Shown: positions 30,028-39,482, counted from the first letter of the stretch. The stretch is 64,000 nucleotides of DNA from Psychrobacter aquimaris (GCF_016107525.1 NZ_JABASR010000010.1:93420-157419), one strand, 5' to 3'. Notes: generated by a model from the sequence alone, not told the origin. Translations and numbers: made by a program.

Positions 30028-30537
30028 ATGATGTCTCCACCGATATTGCAGCGTTTGTTTGCTCGGTATTTATATCGCAGTGCCAAGCAGCAATCACGTT
30101 TGCTTACTACAGGTGAGATAGCGCTGGCGCGGTCAGTATTTGGCGACAGTATCAATCTCGATGAGGTTCAGCTCAAGACTGCTTGGTGGGTGTTGAAACA
30201 TTATGCCGTTAGTCCTAATGGCAATATTTATTTTAACCGAGCAGATTGGACAATAGATTTTAGCGATGCTTCATTGAGTAAAAAAAGTTGGTTGATACAT
30301 GAATTGACCCATGTATGGCAATTACAGCAAGGCTTAAAAGTGGTGCGCGGTGCACTTATTGATCGCCGTTATGATTATGTAATCAAGACAGGCAAATCCT
30401 TCTTTAACTACGGTATCGAACAGCAGGCGCGTATGGTTCAGGATTATTTTATTCGTCGTCAGCGTGGACAAGACTGTCAAGCATTAGAAACTTGTATTCC
30501 ATTTTTAATCGTAAAGTCTGACGACAATATGAAGTGA
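30028..30537 (+). CDS. small HExxH-containing protein (vgr-related / DUF4157-like)
   Basis: A 169-residue protein with a zincin-type motif in LIHELTHVWQLQQG near residue 90, preceded by SPNGNIYFNRADW and followed by DYVIKTGKSFFNYGIEQQARMVQDYF. This arrangement matches a family often annotated as Vgr-related, found as a domain of type VI spike proteins and as free proteins. A zinc ligand beyond the two His is plausible in the EQQA segment. No signal peptide is seen. Protease activity is not proven. It is 70 bases upstream of a lipoprotein gene, probably in one transcript. Confidence 0.65.
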   Translation: MMSPPILQRLFARYLYRSAKQQSRLLTTGEIALARSVFGDSINLDEVQLKTAWWVLKHYAVSPNGNIYFNRADWTIDFSDASLSKKSWLIHELTHVWQLQQGLKVVRGALIDRRYDYVIKTGKSFFNYGIEQQARMVQDYFIRRQRGQDCQALETCIPFLIVKSDDNMK

Positions 30538-30609
30538 TATCCATTGGCAATGGATTGCCATGACGACTTTGGTTTTTATTATTTTGCCTTAACAAGGACA
30601 CGTACCCTT

Positions 30610-31557
30610 ATGTTTAAATTTTTGCCAAAAAAGCCTAATTATAAAATGAATAAAGGTGTGGTTGATGAGTCTATCAATCAAAAAAACACCCTTTTACAGC
30701 ACTCGTCAACCTTGCTTGCGGCAACACTCAGCGGCGTATTGCTGTTAAGTGGCTGTCAGCAGCAAGCAGAGACTCGACCTGCGCCAGAAGACAGTCAGAG
30801 CGTTGAAAAAACGAGCACAGAAGACAGTCAGCCTATGCGCCCAAGTGATTTTGCTGCTGCCCGTATAAAGCAGTTTCAGCCTATATATGTCGCGCAAGCA
30901 CAAAGGCTACAGCGTCGTTTACAAGCAGAGTATGAATCCCTGCAAGCCGCTGATAGCTCAGATAGTGAGGATTCATTGCTGCTGAATGATGATACTGCTA
31001 GCGATACTAATACTAATAACGTGATGAAGAATAACAGCGATACAGCTGATAGCAACACACTATCTGCTGACACCACAGATGATGAGGTGGATATCCCCGC
31101 TGAGGCTGATATCAATACCAGTACGGAAGTTGGCGAGCGTGATTTAACGGTGTTAAAGCGAATTAGCCTTGAGCCGCGTAAGCCTGTCATGCTAACAGAA
31201 GATCAAATCATCGAAAGCTACCAGCAAGCGATGGAAGCGCTTTATCAGCCTGTGACGACGCCTCTTAGCGCAGAAGATGTGGATACGTTAATCAATATCG
31301 CAACGTTAGTACCGCAATTATTTGAGCATGCAGAAATTGCCGGTAGGCTCAGTGCCAAGAGCCCAGCATTAGCGCGTTTGATTATTCAGCATCAGGTTTG
31401 GGAGCAGATAGAAGCTCAGCAAGTGATTGATATGCAGCAGATGAAACTGAATCAACAAAAAGAGTTTGAGACGCTTATGACTAAGTTTAATGACACCATT
31501 AAAGGTTATGATGAGCAAATTGCCAAATATGAGCAGACACTAAAAGAATTCCAGTAG
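30610..31557 (+). CDS. putative lipoprotein, unknown function
   Basis: A 315-residue protein. A long, charged N-terminal stretch is followed by a hydrophobic helix ending in LLLSGC, a good lipobox, at about residue 47. The mature part is strongly acidic and low-complexity (Asp/Ser/Thr/Asn) to about residue 180, then helical and Gln-rich, with a probable coiled coil at the end (KEFETLMTKFNDTIKGYDEQ). ATG 30610 follows AAGGA; the frame is open from 30544. I recognise no family. It is probably in an operon with the HExxH gene. Confidence 0.7.
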   Translation: MFKFLPKKPNYKMNKGVVDESINQKNTLLQHSSTLLAATLSGVLLLSGCQQQAETRPAPEDSQSVEKTSTEDSQPMRPSDFAAARIKQFQPIYVAQAQRLQRRLQAEYESLQAADSSDSEDSLLLNDDTASDTNTNNVMKNNSDTADSNTLSADTTDDEVDIPAEADINTSTEVGERDLTVLKRISLEPRKPVMLTEDQIIESYQQAMEALYQPVTTPLSAEDVDTLINIATLVPQLFEHAEIAGRLSAKSPALARLIIQHQVWEQIEAQQVIDMQQMKLNQQKEFETLMTKFNDTIKGYDEQIAKYEQTLKEFQ

Positions 31558-31609
31558 CCGCAATTCTGTCACTCACTCAGTTATTCATTCAGTAACGGAT
31601 AGGGTTTCT

Positions 31610-31750
31610 TTGACTTCCTCCCCGCCCTCAAAGGACGGGGATTCCTACTAAAGACGGCCAAGCCCGACCGCGAGAATGTTTTTTGCTCCATTAACGTCTC
31701 TGTTATGGGTCGTTTTACAAGAACGACAAAACCATACTCTTATACCAAGC
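31610..31750 (-). ncRNA. predicted omega RNA scaffold of element 1
   Basis: In TnpB elements the guide RNA spans the 3' end of tnpB and the right end. Here the conserved GGAATCCCC hairpin and GAGGAAGTCAA end at 31610; the adjacent flank AGAAACCCTATCCGTTACTG (31609-31590, minus strand) would be the guide. The 5' limit is a guess. Confidence 0.5.
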
Positions 31751-32724
31751 GCTGATCTACCTTTCGGACTGTCTTGGCGAGAGCCGCAACACGAGCAGGT
31801 TTGGGTGGTGTACGCTTCATTCACTTCGATATAGTGGCAACCTGCGTTCGCGCATTTATAATCCAGTTGCCGCTTAATTTCAAACCAACCTGCATCATAG
31901 ACGGATTTGGCAAGTTTGCCCTTAGTGAATGATGTTGATTTTATTTTACCAACAACAATTAGGCTGTTGGCTTTGACAAGCTTTGATGTGAATTTATGAA
32001 TAAGGTCTTGACGGGTATTTTTAATCTTGGCGTGAATGGCCTTGACCCGCTTTTTATTCTTAGCTCTTTGAGCAATGGCCAGTTTTTCAGCATATTGATG
32101 AGTGACTTTGGTTTGTAGTTTGTCGCCATCACTATTGACTGCTGAATCTTTGCAGCCTAAATCAATACCGACCTGACCAGTGCCACACGCTGTTTTTGGA
32201 AATTCTTTAACCGTCACACAGACGTACCAGTGACCGCGATGGTCCTGTACCAATTCGCAAGTATTGATGGTGTAGAGCGCTAAGTTATAGCTGTCCCATA
32301 GGTCAATAGTGAGTTTTTTACCTTTAGCTAAGCTGAATTGTAGGGTGCTTTTTAGACACTTTTTACCACTTTGGCGGGTGCTAATATGCTTAATAGCGGT
32401 CTTTTTAAACGGAATCCAACCAAGAGAACTACGTTTGGCTTTAGGGTTATTGGTGCGCCAGTTGAGTTTGGCTTTTTTAAACTGTTTACGAGCCTTGGCA
32501 TGGGTTTCGGTCACTGCTTGTAAGGTTTGGCTGTGTAGGTTTAGATATTCACCCGCACCTTTGGTGTAAGTAGCCAAATCATAAGCCGAAAAGAATTGAC
32601 CAGTACGCTTGAGGTGTTTAAAACTTAGCTCATTGACGTAATTCCAGACAAAGTTAACCGACCCCGCTAAGATATTTAGCTGAGTGGCATGTTTGTCTTT
32701 GATGCGTAGTTTGAGCGTTTTCAT
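31648..32724 (-). CDS. tnpB: TnpB-family RNA-guided nuclease 1 (non-canonical RuvC-II)
   Basis: A 358-residue TnpB. RuvC-I is VGIDLGCKDSAV with D188. RuvC-III is NRDVNGAKN with D343. The zinc finger is TCSCCG at 309-314 with CRSC at 333-336. The RuvC-II strand reads SLIVVGKIKSTSF, with Gly-Lys where most TnpBs have Glu-Asp. A candidate replacement Glu lies in YIEVNEAYTTQTCS (E300 or E303), where canonical proteins read VNPRFTSQTC. TnpBs with a relocated catalytic Glu are known, so it may be active. TnpB cuts DNA guided by an omega RNA and helps the element persist at its site. Confidence 0.88.
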   Translation of the reverse strand: MKTLKLRIKDKHATQLNILAGSVNFVWNYVNELSFKHLKRTGQFFSAYDLATYTKGAGEYLNLHSQTLQAVTETHAKARKQFKKAKLNWRTNNPKAKRSSLGWIPFKKTAIKHISTRQSGKKCLKSTLQFSLAKGKKLTIDLWDSYNLALYTINTCELVQDHRGHWYVCVTVKEFPKTACGTGQVGIDLGCKDSAVNSDGDKLQTKVTHQYAEKLAIAQRAKNKKRVKAIHAKIKNTRQDLIHKFTSKLVKANSLIVVGKIKSTSFTKGKLAKSVYDAGWFEIKRQLDYKCANAGCHYIEVNEAYTTQTCSCCGSRQDSPKGRSALGIRVWFCRSCKTTHNRDVNGAKNILAVGLGRL

Positions 32725-32801
32725 GGGGTAATTATGATCTCAATGTATTTGGTTATCAAGGTATGTTCAATCTTAGGTGACAACGGTTGACGCCTGATAT
32801 C

Positions 32802-32822
32802 CACGCCCTAGAAGGACGTGGT
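32802..32822. repeat. left-end hairpin of TnpB element 1
   Basis: On the plus strand CCACGCCC, a TAGAA loop and GGACGTGG. The arms pair except for one C-A mismatch, and the subterminal hairpin form is typical of IS200/IS605 ends. Confidence 0.65.
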
Positions 32823-32847
32823 TTTACGGCGTTTGATGATAAAAAGT

Positions 32848-32891
32848 GAACCATAAAAAATCCCGCACGATGGCGGGATTTTTTATGGTTC
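32848..32891 (-). terminator. gltA terminator, 19-bp perfect inverted repeat
   Basis: Arms at 32848-32866 and 32873-32891 are exact complements (GAACCATAAAAAATCCCGC) around a 6-base loop. On the minus strand it follows gltA by about 20 bases. The A and T tracts make it work in both directions. Confidence 0.92.
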
Positions 32892-32912
32892 TAAAAACTA
32901 AAATATAAGTGA

Positions 32913-34193
32913 CTATTTGCGGTCTTCAACTTTAACGAAGTCGCGATGCGTTTCACCCGTGTATAACTGACGTGGACGACCGATTTTGAACGGTGTGCTG
33001 TGCATCTCTAACCAATGGCTTATCCAACCAGAGGTACGAGCCAATGAGAAAATAACGGTAAACATTGACGTTGGGATACCGATGGCTTTAAGGATAATGC
33101 CCGAGTAAAAATCAACGTTTGGATACAAGTTACGCTCAACGAAGAACGGGTCTTCTAAAGCGATTTTCTCAAGTGCCATGGCAAGCTCAAGCTTAGGATC
33201 ATTGATGCCCAATGCGCCTAATACTTCGTCACAAGTTTCTTTCATTACTTGTGCGCGTGGATCAAAGTTTTTATAAACGCGATGACCAAAGCCCATCAGT
33301 TTCACTTCACGGCTCTTCACTTTTTCCATGAATTCAGGCACATTTTCAACTGAACCGATCTCATCTAACATCTCAAGCACGGCTTCGTTCGCGCCGCCAT
33401 GTGATGGTCCCCAAAGGGCGGCGATACCAGCAGCGATACACGCATAAGGGTTGGCGCCAGTAGAACCAGCTAGACGTACCGTAGACGTTGACGCGTTTTG
33501 CTCATGGTCAGCATGCAAAGTAAAGATTTTGTCCATGGCACGAGTGATGACGTCATTGGTTTTATAATCAACATCAGCAGGCGTGGCAAACATCATGTAT
33601 AAGAAGTTTTCAGCATAGCTAAAGTCATTGCGTGGGTACATGAACGGTTCGCCTTGCGAGTATTTATAACTCATCGCAGCAAGCGTTGGCATTTTAGCGA
33701 TTAGACGGATAGCCGTGATTTCACGATGCTCTTCGTTACTGACATCTAATGCTTCATGATAAAACGCGGATAAAGCACCAACGACACCAACCATAATGGC
33801 CATTGGATGTGCGTCACGGCGGAAGCCTTCAAAGAACTTGCGCAATTGATCATGAACACCCGTATGCTTACGGATTTTTTCAAAGAAGTCTGCTTTTTGC
33901 TCAGCATTAGGCAAGTCGCCATGAATCAATGCATAAGCCACTTCTAAGTATTCAGCATTGTTTGCTAATTGATCGATAGGGTAGCCGCGGTGTAGTAGCT
34001 CACCTTTACCGCCATCAATATAAGTAATCTTTGATTCAACAGGCGCGGTTACTTTAAAACCAGGGTCATAAGACCAAAATCCTGATTCTTGTAGAGCAGC
34101 AATATCTAGAACTGGACGCCCTAAAGTACCTTCGATAATAGGAAACTCGTATTCTTTACCATTGACGGTTAGTTTGGCATTAGTGTCAGCCAT
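32913..34193 (-). CDS. gltA: citrate synthase (type II)
   Basis: A 426-residue enzyme condensing acetyl-CoA and oxaloacetate. The catalytic residues are visible in [15 protein letters not shown] (His), [14 protein letters not shown] (His) and [13 protein letters not shown] (Asp). [15 protein letters not shown] is also typical. The length and N-terminal beta domain, [14 protein letters not shown], fit the NADH-sensitive hexameric type of Gram-negative bacteria. It is divergent from sdhC across 1 kb of non-coding DNA. Confidence 0.97.
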   Translation of the reverse strand: MADTNAKLTVNGKEYEFPIIEGTLGRPVLDIAALQESGFWSYDPGFKVTAPVESKITYIDGGKGELLHRGYPIDQLANNAEYLEVAYALIHGDLPNAEQKADFFEKIRKHTGVHDQLRKFFEGFRRDAHPMAIMVGVVGALSAFYHEALDVSNEEHREITAIRLIAKMPTLAAMSYKYSQGEPFMYPRNDFSYAENFLYMMFATPADVDYKTNDVITRAMDKIFTLHADHEQNASTSTVRLAGSTGANPYACIAAGIAALWGPSHGGANEAVLEMLDEIGSVENVPEFMEKVKSREVKLMGFGHRVYKNFDPRAQVMKETCDEVLGALGINDPKLELAMALEKIALEDPFFVERNLYPNVDFYSGIILKAIGIPTSMFTVIFSLARTSGWISHWLEMHSTPFKIGRPRQLYTGETHRDFVKVEDRK

Positions 34194-35222
34194 AAATTGC
34201 TCTCCATTGTTTTTAGCTTGTTAGAATAAAATTACGACAGACGCACACCCTCGCGCTATCGGTAGTCAAATGATCAAAATGCATTTAACTCATTTAATAC
34301 GCAGGGTATATTAGCAGTAATTCCTTATGATTTGAAAAGACTTTTACCATCAATGCCACCAATTGGCACGGTTTAGTCGTGTTTGTTCACTGTAATTTTT
34401 GTATCAAAATATGTCTGATTGGTTATTTTGCTTAGAAAGCTTGTTTTTATGACAGTAAGTAGAGCTACATTATCCGCATAATTTCTAAAGAAATTTACGA
34501 TAATAATGTAGCAGATTTTATTAATATTTGGGGTAAAAACAGACAGAGTATGAGTAGTAGACGAATTGAGTTGGGTAAAAATTCCGCCAAAATTGTGCAA
34601 TTTTAAAAAATGCGTATGTCCTCTGTCTGTTTATTTGTTAACACAGCGTTTATCTTTTACTGCTTAGGGGATAAATTTGTAATTATCGTCCAGTCATTTT
34701 ATAATTGTAGGGACTTAACTGGCGCTCGCTTTGTGCGAATTGATAAGTGGTCATGATATAGTGTCGTTTTTCTATTCATACTCGGTCTCGGCTGAGTAGC
34801 ACAAGAGCAACGACGCACCAGCGTTTTGATAAACAATATCTTCGATCCATGGTTTGAATGTTCTTGTTAACTGTTCTATTTTTAAGTTTTTAGTAAAAGG
34901 GCTGTATTGATATCGATGACGGAATAGCGTTATTTTTATTGATATGACCAGTAAAAATAGACTAGTTAATCGATCTTACTCATGTTTATTTTCTTTGTTG
35001 TATAATAGATGGGTTGTTTGACAGACCTGTCGATTTGACGAGCGGTATTAAACAATTTATCAATACTTTGAACTCCATGATCCTTTCTTCATATTTAGCG
35101 CAAACTAAACGAAGTCAGCTAGCTCTTCCTTACTTTATTCGTCTCGTGTGTTGCTCAATGCTTAATCGACATCAGTGATATCAAGCGTTGATAGCAGATA
35201 CAGGAGTATAACCGCAAAAAGG
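34194..35222. other. 1-kb intergenic region between gltA and sdhC
   Basis: No credible gene. It must hold the gltA promoter (minus) and the sdh promoter (plus). TATAAT at 35001-35006 is a good -10 box for sdhC, though its -35 is poor. Two minus-strand frames of 75 and 85 codons lack support. The length is large for two promoters and leaves room for an sRNA or a lost gene. Confidence 0.5.
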
Positions 35223-35609
35223 ATGCCCGCTGTGAAAAGCAACCGACCTATTGATCTGCCTTTAAGCCAAGTGATTAGCGTTAATCGCTCACCGATTGCG
35301 ATCGCCTCTATCTTGCATCGTATCTCTGGCATTATTTTATTTTTATTGATTCCTGTCATGCTGTGGTTACTACAGAACTCATTGGCTTCGGCTGAGAGTT
35401 TTGAGACCGTATTTGACAACGTACTTGTGCGCTTTTTAGCATGGATATTTGTTGCTGCGATTGCTTATCACTTTGTGATGGGTATTAAGCACTTATTCGC
35501 TGATATGGGCATGAACGAAGAGCTAAAATCTGGTCGCACTGCGTCTATGGTTAGTTTTGTGATTGCAGCGATTCTAATTGTCGCGTCATTTGTATGGGTG
35601 ATGTTCTAA
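35223..35609 (+). CDS. sdhC: succinate dehydrogenase cytochrome b556 subunit
   Basis: A 128-residue membrane anchor with three helices. The haem and quinone region is recognisable in SPIAIASILHRISGIILFLL (split here) with Ser and Arg of the quinone site, and AYHFVMGIKHLFADMG carries the haem-ligand His. The start MPAVKSNRPIDL at 35223 matches the family; GTG 35232 is also possible with AAGGA upstream. It overlaps sdhD at TAATG. Confidence 0.94.
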   Translation: MPAVKSNRPIDLPLSQVISVNRSPIAIASILHRISGIILFLLIPVMLWLLQNSLASAESFETVFDNVLVRFLAWIFVAAIAYHFVMGIKHLFADMGMNEELKSGRTASMVSFVIAAILIVASFVWVMF

Positions 35610-36016
35610 TGATAAAAAATGATTCAGGAATCAAAAGTGCGACTGGTCTGACAGGTTCAGGCTCACGCGATTGGATTATCCAGCGTATTAGCGCTGTCGT
35701 TTTAGCCGTTTATAGTGTGGTACTGCTGGGCTTCTTTTTGACGCACGGCGATGTTACTTATCTTGAATGGTCATCATTCATGACCAGTTTGCCTATGCGC
35801 CTATTTAGCTTGGTGGCGGTACTTGCCCTAGCTGGTCATGCTTGGGTTGGTATGTGGACCGTGTTTACCGACTATATTACCACGGGCAAATTGGGCTCAA
35901 GCGCAGCAGGTCTACGCTTAGTGCTACAGTCATTGATGATTATCGCTATTTTAGTGTTTCTATTTTGGGGCATTATGATTTTTTGGGGTACTGGTTTCGG
36001 TGTGGTTGCTGTTTAA
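35609..36016 (+). CDS. sdhD: succinate dehydrogenase hydrophobic membrane anchor subunit
   Basis: A 135-residue three-helix protein, partner of SdhC in holding haem b and the ubiquinone site. GSGSRDWIIQRISAVVLAVYSVVL has the conserved Arg, and LALAGHAWVGMWTVFTDY has the haem His and the Asp-Tyr of the quinone pocket. The ATG at 35609 overlaps the sdhC stop, so translation is probably coupled. Confidence 0.93.
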   Translation: MIKNDSGIKSATGLTGSGSRDWIIQRISAVVLAVYSVVLLGFFLTHGDVTYLEWSSFMTSLPMRLFSLVAVLALAGHAWVGMWTVFTDYITTGKLGSSAAGLRLVLQSLMIIAILVFLFWGIMIFWGTGFGVVAV

Positions 36017-36479
36017 CGATAGCCAATCCCCTATAATCTGGATACGGTGTCAGGCTCGCTTAGTCTACTATTTGTAGTTCTGGTGACATGCCTTCCTTGT
36101 ATCCATATTATATTGAACAGACTATGTATTGATAATATTTATTTATCTGTAACTTGATTTATCTATAAACAATAACGGACGCGACTAGCAAATGTCAAAG
36201 TCATCCGTTAGTAGCCAAAAATAGTCATAGCCAATCATAGCGTTGGACATCATTGACTTAGTCAGTCACTTATATAATAGGTGCGCTATGGTTTAGTCAG
36301 TGAGCGAACCCAATATAACGATAGATATGCAAATTAGGTGGTTAAAGGTTGTGAGCGTCATCCACTTTGATAATTGCAAATAGTGGCAAGACAATAAAGT
36401 GTTTTGTCCAGCAATAGGATGATTTTGAGACAGCCTTTTTATTTACTTCTAAGCATTAATAGGCATTAGGAAAACCGTA
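36017..36479. other. 463-base gap inside the sdh cluster
   Basis: sdhD and sdhA are usually adjacent, but here they are separated by non-coding DNA. It includes a copy of a dispersed repeat-like sequence with TGGATAC/GTATCCA ends (36038-36113). No ORF with a ribosome-binding site was seen. Confidence 0.55.
36021..36113. repeat. possible dispersed intergenic repeat, copy B
   Basis: TGGATAC-GGTGTCA at the left pairs with TGACATGCC and GTATCCA at the right, giving a long imperfect hairpin. ATAGCCAATCC and TACGGTGTCAGG match copy A at 18871-18947 in order and spacing on the left half. Confidence 0.55.
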
Positions 36480-38330
36480 ATGGCAACTAGACAAGATAAT
36501 ACCATTAGTAATATTAAGACGCTAAACTACGATGCAGTCATCGTTGGTGGCGGCGGCTCAGGTATGCGCGCTTCACTACATTTGGCAGAAGCAGGCATGA
36601 AAGTTGCCGTTTTGACCAAAGTATTCCCAACCCGTTCGCACACGGTTGCGGCTCAGGGCGGTATCGGCGCAAGTTTAGGCAACATGAGCAACGATAACTG
36701 GCATTTCCACTTTTATGACACCGTTAAAGGGTCAGATTGGTTGGGTGACCAAGACGCGATTGAATACATGTGCCGTGAAGCGCCAAAGGTCGTTTATGAG
36801 CTTGAGCACATGGGCATGCCGTTTGACCGTAACGAAGACGGCACAATTTATCAGCGCCCATTTGGTGGTCATACCTCAAACTATGGTGAAAAAGCCGTAC
36901 AACGTGCATGTGCTGCAGCTGACCGTACGGGTCACGCGCTATTACATACGTTATATCAGAAGAATTTGCAGCAAGGCACTGAGTTCTTTATCGAGTGGAT
37001 TGCGCTTGATTTGATCAAAGACGAAGCGGGTAATATCAACGGTGTTATCGCGCTTGAGCAAGAGACAGGTACAGTTGCCGTATTCCAATCACCAATTACT
37101 GTCCTAGCGACAGGGGGTGCAGGTCGTATCTTCGCCGCTTCTACTAACGCTTATATCAATACTGGTGACGGTATTGGCATGGCCGTTCGTGCTGGTATTC
37201 CATTACAAGACATGGAGTTTTGGCAATTCCACCCAACAGGTGTCCACGGTGCAGGCGTACTGTTAACTGAAGGTTGCCGCGGTGAAGGCGCTATCTTACG
37301 TAATAAAGATGGCGAAGCGTTCATGGAGCGCTATGCGCCAACCGTGAAAGACTTGGCACCACGTGATTTGGTTTCTCGTTCTATGGATCAAGAGATCAAA
37401 GAAGGTCGCGGCTGTGGTCCAAACGCTGACCATATCGTAATGGATATGACGCATTTGGGTGTAGAAACCATCATGAAGCGTTTGCCATCGGTATTTGAGA
37501 TTGGTAAAAACTTCGCTAACGTTGATATCACCAAAGAGCCAATTCCCGTTATTCCAACCATTCACTATATGATGGGCGGTATTCCAACCACTATCCATGG
37601 TCAAGTCATTAAGCCTGATCTAGAAGCAGGTACGGACGAAGACGGTCTATATGCAAAAGGCAACGTGGTTAAAGGTCTTTATGCTATCGGTGAATGTGCT
37701 TGTGTCAGTGTTCACGGTGCCAACCGTTTAGGTACCAACTCTTTGCTTGATCTATTGGTATTTGGTCGTGCTGCTGGTAAGCATATCGTTGATGAATTCC
37801 ATCATGCCGATCATAACTATAAGCCTCTAGATCCACGCGTGCTAGATTATACGGTCGGTCGTTTAGACAAGCTACAACAGTCGACTGAAGGCTACAATGC
37901 CCAAGACGTGGCTGACGAGATTCGTGCAACCATGCAAGCGCATGCGAGTGTGTTCCGTACGCAAGCGATGATGGACGAAGGCGTTGACAAGATTTTAGCG
38001 CTTGGTGACAAGATTGAAAAAATCCATTTGGCTGATAAATCACAAGTATTTAACACAGCGCGCATTGAAGCATTCGAAGTGGCTAACTTGTATGAAGTGG
38101 CCAAAGCGACGATGGTATCAGCGGCAATGCGTCACGAAAGCCGCGGTGCTCATAGCGTGTCTGACTATGACCGTCCAGAAGATGATGATTACGCACCAAA
38201 TGGCCGTAATGACCACGAGTGGATGAAGCATACCTTATGGTATTCTGAAGGCAATCGCATCATTTATAAGCCAGTTCGTAAAGTACCACTAACGGTTGAT
38301 TATATCGAACCGAAAGTTCGCGTCTATTAA
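36480..38330 (+). CDS. sdhA: succinate dehydrogenase flavoprotein subunit
   Basis: A 616-residue FAD protein oxidising succinate to fumarate. It shows the Rossmann loop VIVGGGGSGMRASLHLA, the covalent flavin His in TRSHTVAAQGGIGASLGN (H54), QFHPTGVHGAG, RGEGAILRNKDGEAFMERY (split) and HGANRLGTNSLLDLLVFG. The C-terminal HESRGAH segment is also typical. Length is normal. It is followed by sdhB after a 211-base gap. Confidence 0.97.
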   Translation: MATRQDNTISNIKTLNYDAVIVGGGGSGMRASLHLAEAGMKVAVLTKVFPTRSHTVAAQGGIGASLGNMSNDNWHFHFYDTVKGSDWLGDQDAIEYMCREAPKVVYELEHMGMPFDRNEDGTIYQRPFGGHTSNYGEKAVQRACAAADRTGHALLHTLYQKNLQQGTEFFIEWIALDLIKDEAGNINGVIALEQETGTVAVFQSPITVLATGGAGRIFAASTNAYINTGDGIGMAVRAGIPLQDMEFWQFHPTGVHGAGVLLTEGCRGEGAILRNKDGEAFMERYAPTVKDLAPRDLVSRSMDQEIKEGRGCGPNADHIVMDMTHLGVETIMKRLPSVFEIGKNFANVDITKEPIPVIPTIHYMMGGIPTTIHGQVIKPDLEAGTDEDGLYAKGNVVKGLYAIGECACVSVHGANRLGTNSLLDLLVFGRAAGKHIVDEFHHADHNYKPLDPRVLDYTVGRLDKLQQSTEGYNAQDVADEIRATMQAHASVFRTQAMMDEGVDKILALGDKIEKIHLADKSQVFNTARIEAFEVANLYEVAKATMVSAAMRHESRGAHSVSDYDRPEDDDYAPNGRNDHEWMKHTLWYSEGNRIIYKPVRKVPLTVDYIEPKVRVY

Positions 38331-38541
38331 TTTTAGACTGCGCAATTTAGCGATACGAACAGCGTAAAAGTTTTATTTTTTATTCATTTATTAAAAGGTG
38401 ACCGCCAGCTACATGCTCATGCCAGCGTGACAATATGATTAGTTGATATTTGATAATTACTGTCAATATGGGCTAATCAATAGCGCTGATATGCTGCAAC
38501 CTTTGTATGCCCGCCATCACCTACGTGTGGAGTTTAGCATT

Positions 38542-39252
38542 ATGAGCCGAGGTACTCGCACCATCGAAATCTATCGCTACGATCCTGATCTGGACGCAGC
38601 GCCGCGCATGCAAACGTATACGATTGAGTTGCTAGACTCAGATCGTATGTTGCTTGACGTGTTATTACGCCTGAAAAAGGAAGACGAAACACTGACCTTC
38701 CGTCGCTCTTGCCGTGAAGGTATTTGTGGCTCTGATGGCATGAACATCAATGGCAAGAATGGTCTAGCGTGTCTCATTAACATGAACACTCTGCCAGAAA
38801 AAGTCACGGTTCGTCCATTACCAGGTCTACCTGTTGTTCGCGATTTGGTTGTTGATATGAACCAATTCTATGAGCAATATGAGAAAGTACATCCGTACTT
38901 GATAAATGATCAGCCAGCACCGCCGACAGAGCGTTTGCAGTCACCTGAGCAACGCGAAAAGCTAAACGGTCTGTACGAATGTATTCTATGTGCATGCTGT
39001 TCAACCAGCTGCCCATCGTTCTGGTGGAACCCTGATAAATTCTTAGGTCCATCAGCACTACTGCACGCTTATCGCTTCGTGGCTGATAGCCGTGATGGTG
39101 ATACGCAAGCACGTTTGGCGCGCTTAGATGATCCATTTAGCCTATTCCGTTGCCGCGGTATCATGAACTGTGTATCAGTTTGTCCAAAAGGCTTGAACCC
39201 AACCAAAGCAATCGGTCATTTACGTAATATGCTCATTGACCAAGCAGGTTAA
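38542..39252 (+). CDS. sdhB: succinate dehydrogenase iron-sulfur subunit
   Basis: A 236-residue Fe-S protein that passes electrons to quinone. The [2Fe-2S] ligands are in SCREGICGSDGMNINGKNGLAC (split, residues about 55-75), and the [4Fe-4S] and [3Fe-4S] ligands in CILCACCSTSCPSFWW and CRGIMNCVSVCPKGLNP. The frame opens at 38443, but ATG 38542 follows TGGAG and gives the family N terminus MSRGTRTIEIYRYDPD. Confidence 0.96.
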   Translation: MSRGTRTIEIYRYDPDLDAAPRMQTYTIELLDSDRMLLDVLLRLKKEDETLTFRRSCREGICGSDGMNINGKNGLACLINMNTLPEKVTVRPLPGLPVVRDLVVDMNQFYEQYEKVHPYLINDQPAPPTERLQSPEQREKLNGLYECILCACCSTSCPSFWWNPDKFLGPSALLHAYRFVADSRDGDTQARLARLDDPFSLFRCRGIMNCVSVCPKGLNPTKAIGHLRNMLIDQAG

Positions 39253-39293
39253 TCGTTTATAATTGTCTATTTTTTTGCAGATAGCGTACGAAA

Positions 39294-39325
39294 AACACCA
39301 CCTAATCATTAGGTGGTGTTTTTTA
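39294..39325 (+). terminator. terminator after sdhB
   Basis: AACACCACCTAA / TTAGGTGGTGTT, a perfect 12-bp stem with a 3-base loop, then TTTTT. It would part sdhCDAB from sucAB. Confidence 0.88.
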
Positions 39326-39482
39326 TGAACAATAATCTGAGATTCTTTGATTGTCTTTCAGTGCCAGATAGGGCTTATAGAGACGATTATTCGACATGGT
39401 TAAAGGTAAGGCTGGGCTATCAATACGTTGGTTGTATGTAAGAAGGCATGATATATACGTCAGCAATCTATCAAAAAAGCGA

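Larger units (their letters stand above)
31610..32835 (-). mobile_element. TnpB-only IS200/IS605-family element 1
   Basis: On the minus strand the element begins near a left-end hairpin (CCACGTCCTTCTAGGGCGTGG without one base, 32802-32822), contains one tnpB, and ends in a right-end hairpin CCCCGTCC / GGGCGGGG followed by AGGAAGTCAA at 31610-31640. No tnpA is present, so it depends on a helper for movement. The left boundary is approximate. Confidence 0.7.

Noticed and set aside
34373..34600. 75-codon minus-strand frame upstream of gltA
   Set aside because: Low-complexity composition, no ribosome-binding site and no family resemblance.
35162..35419. 85-codon minus-strand frame across the sdhC start
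   Set aside because: It lies on the opposite strand of sdhC, which is well supported.
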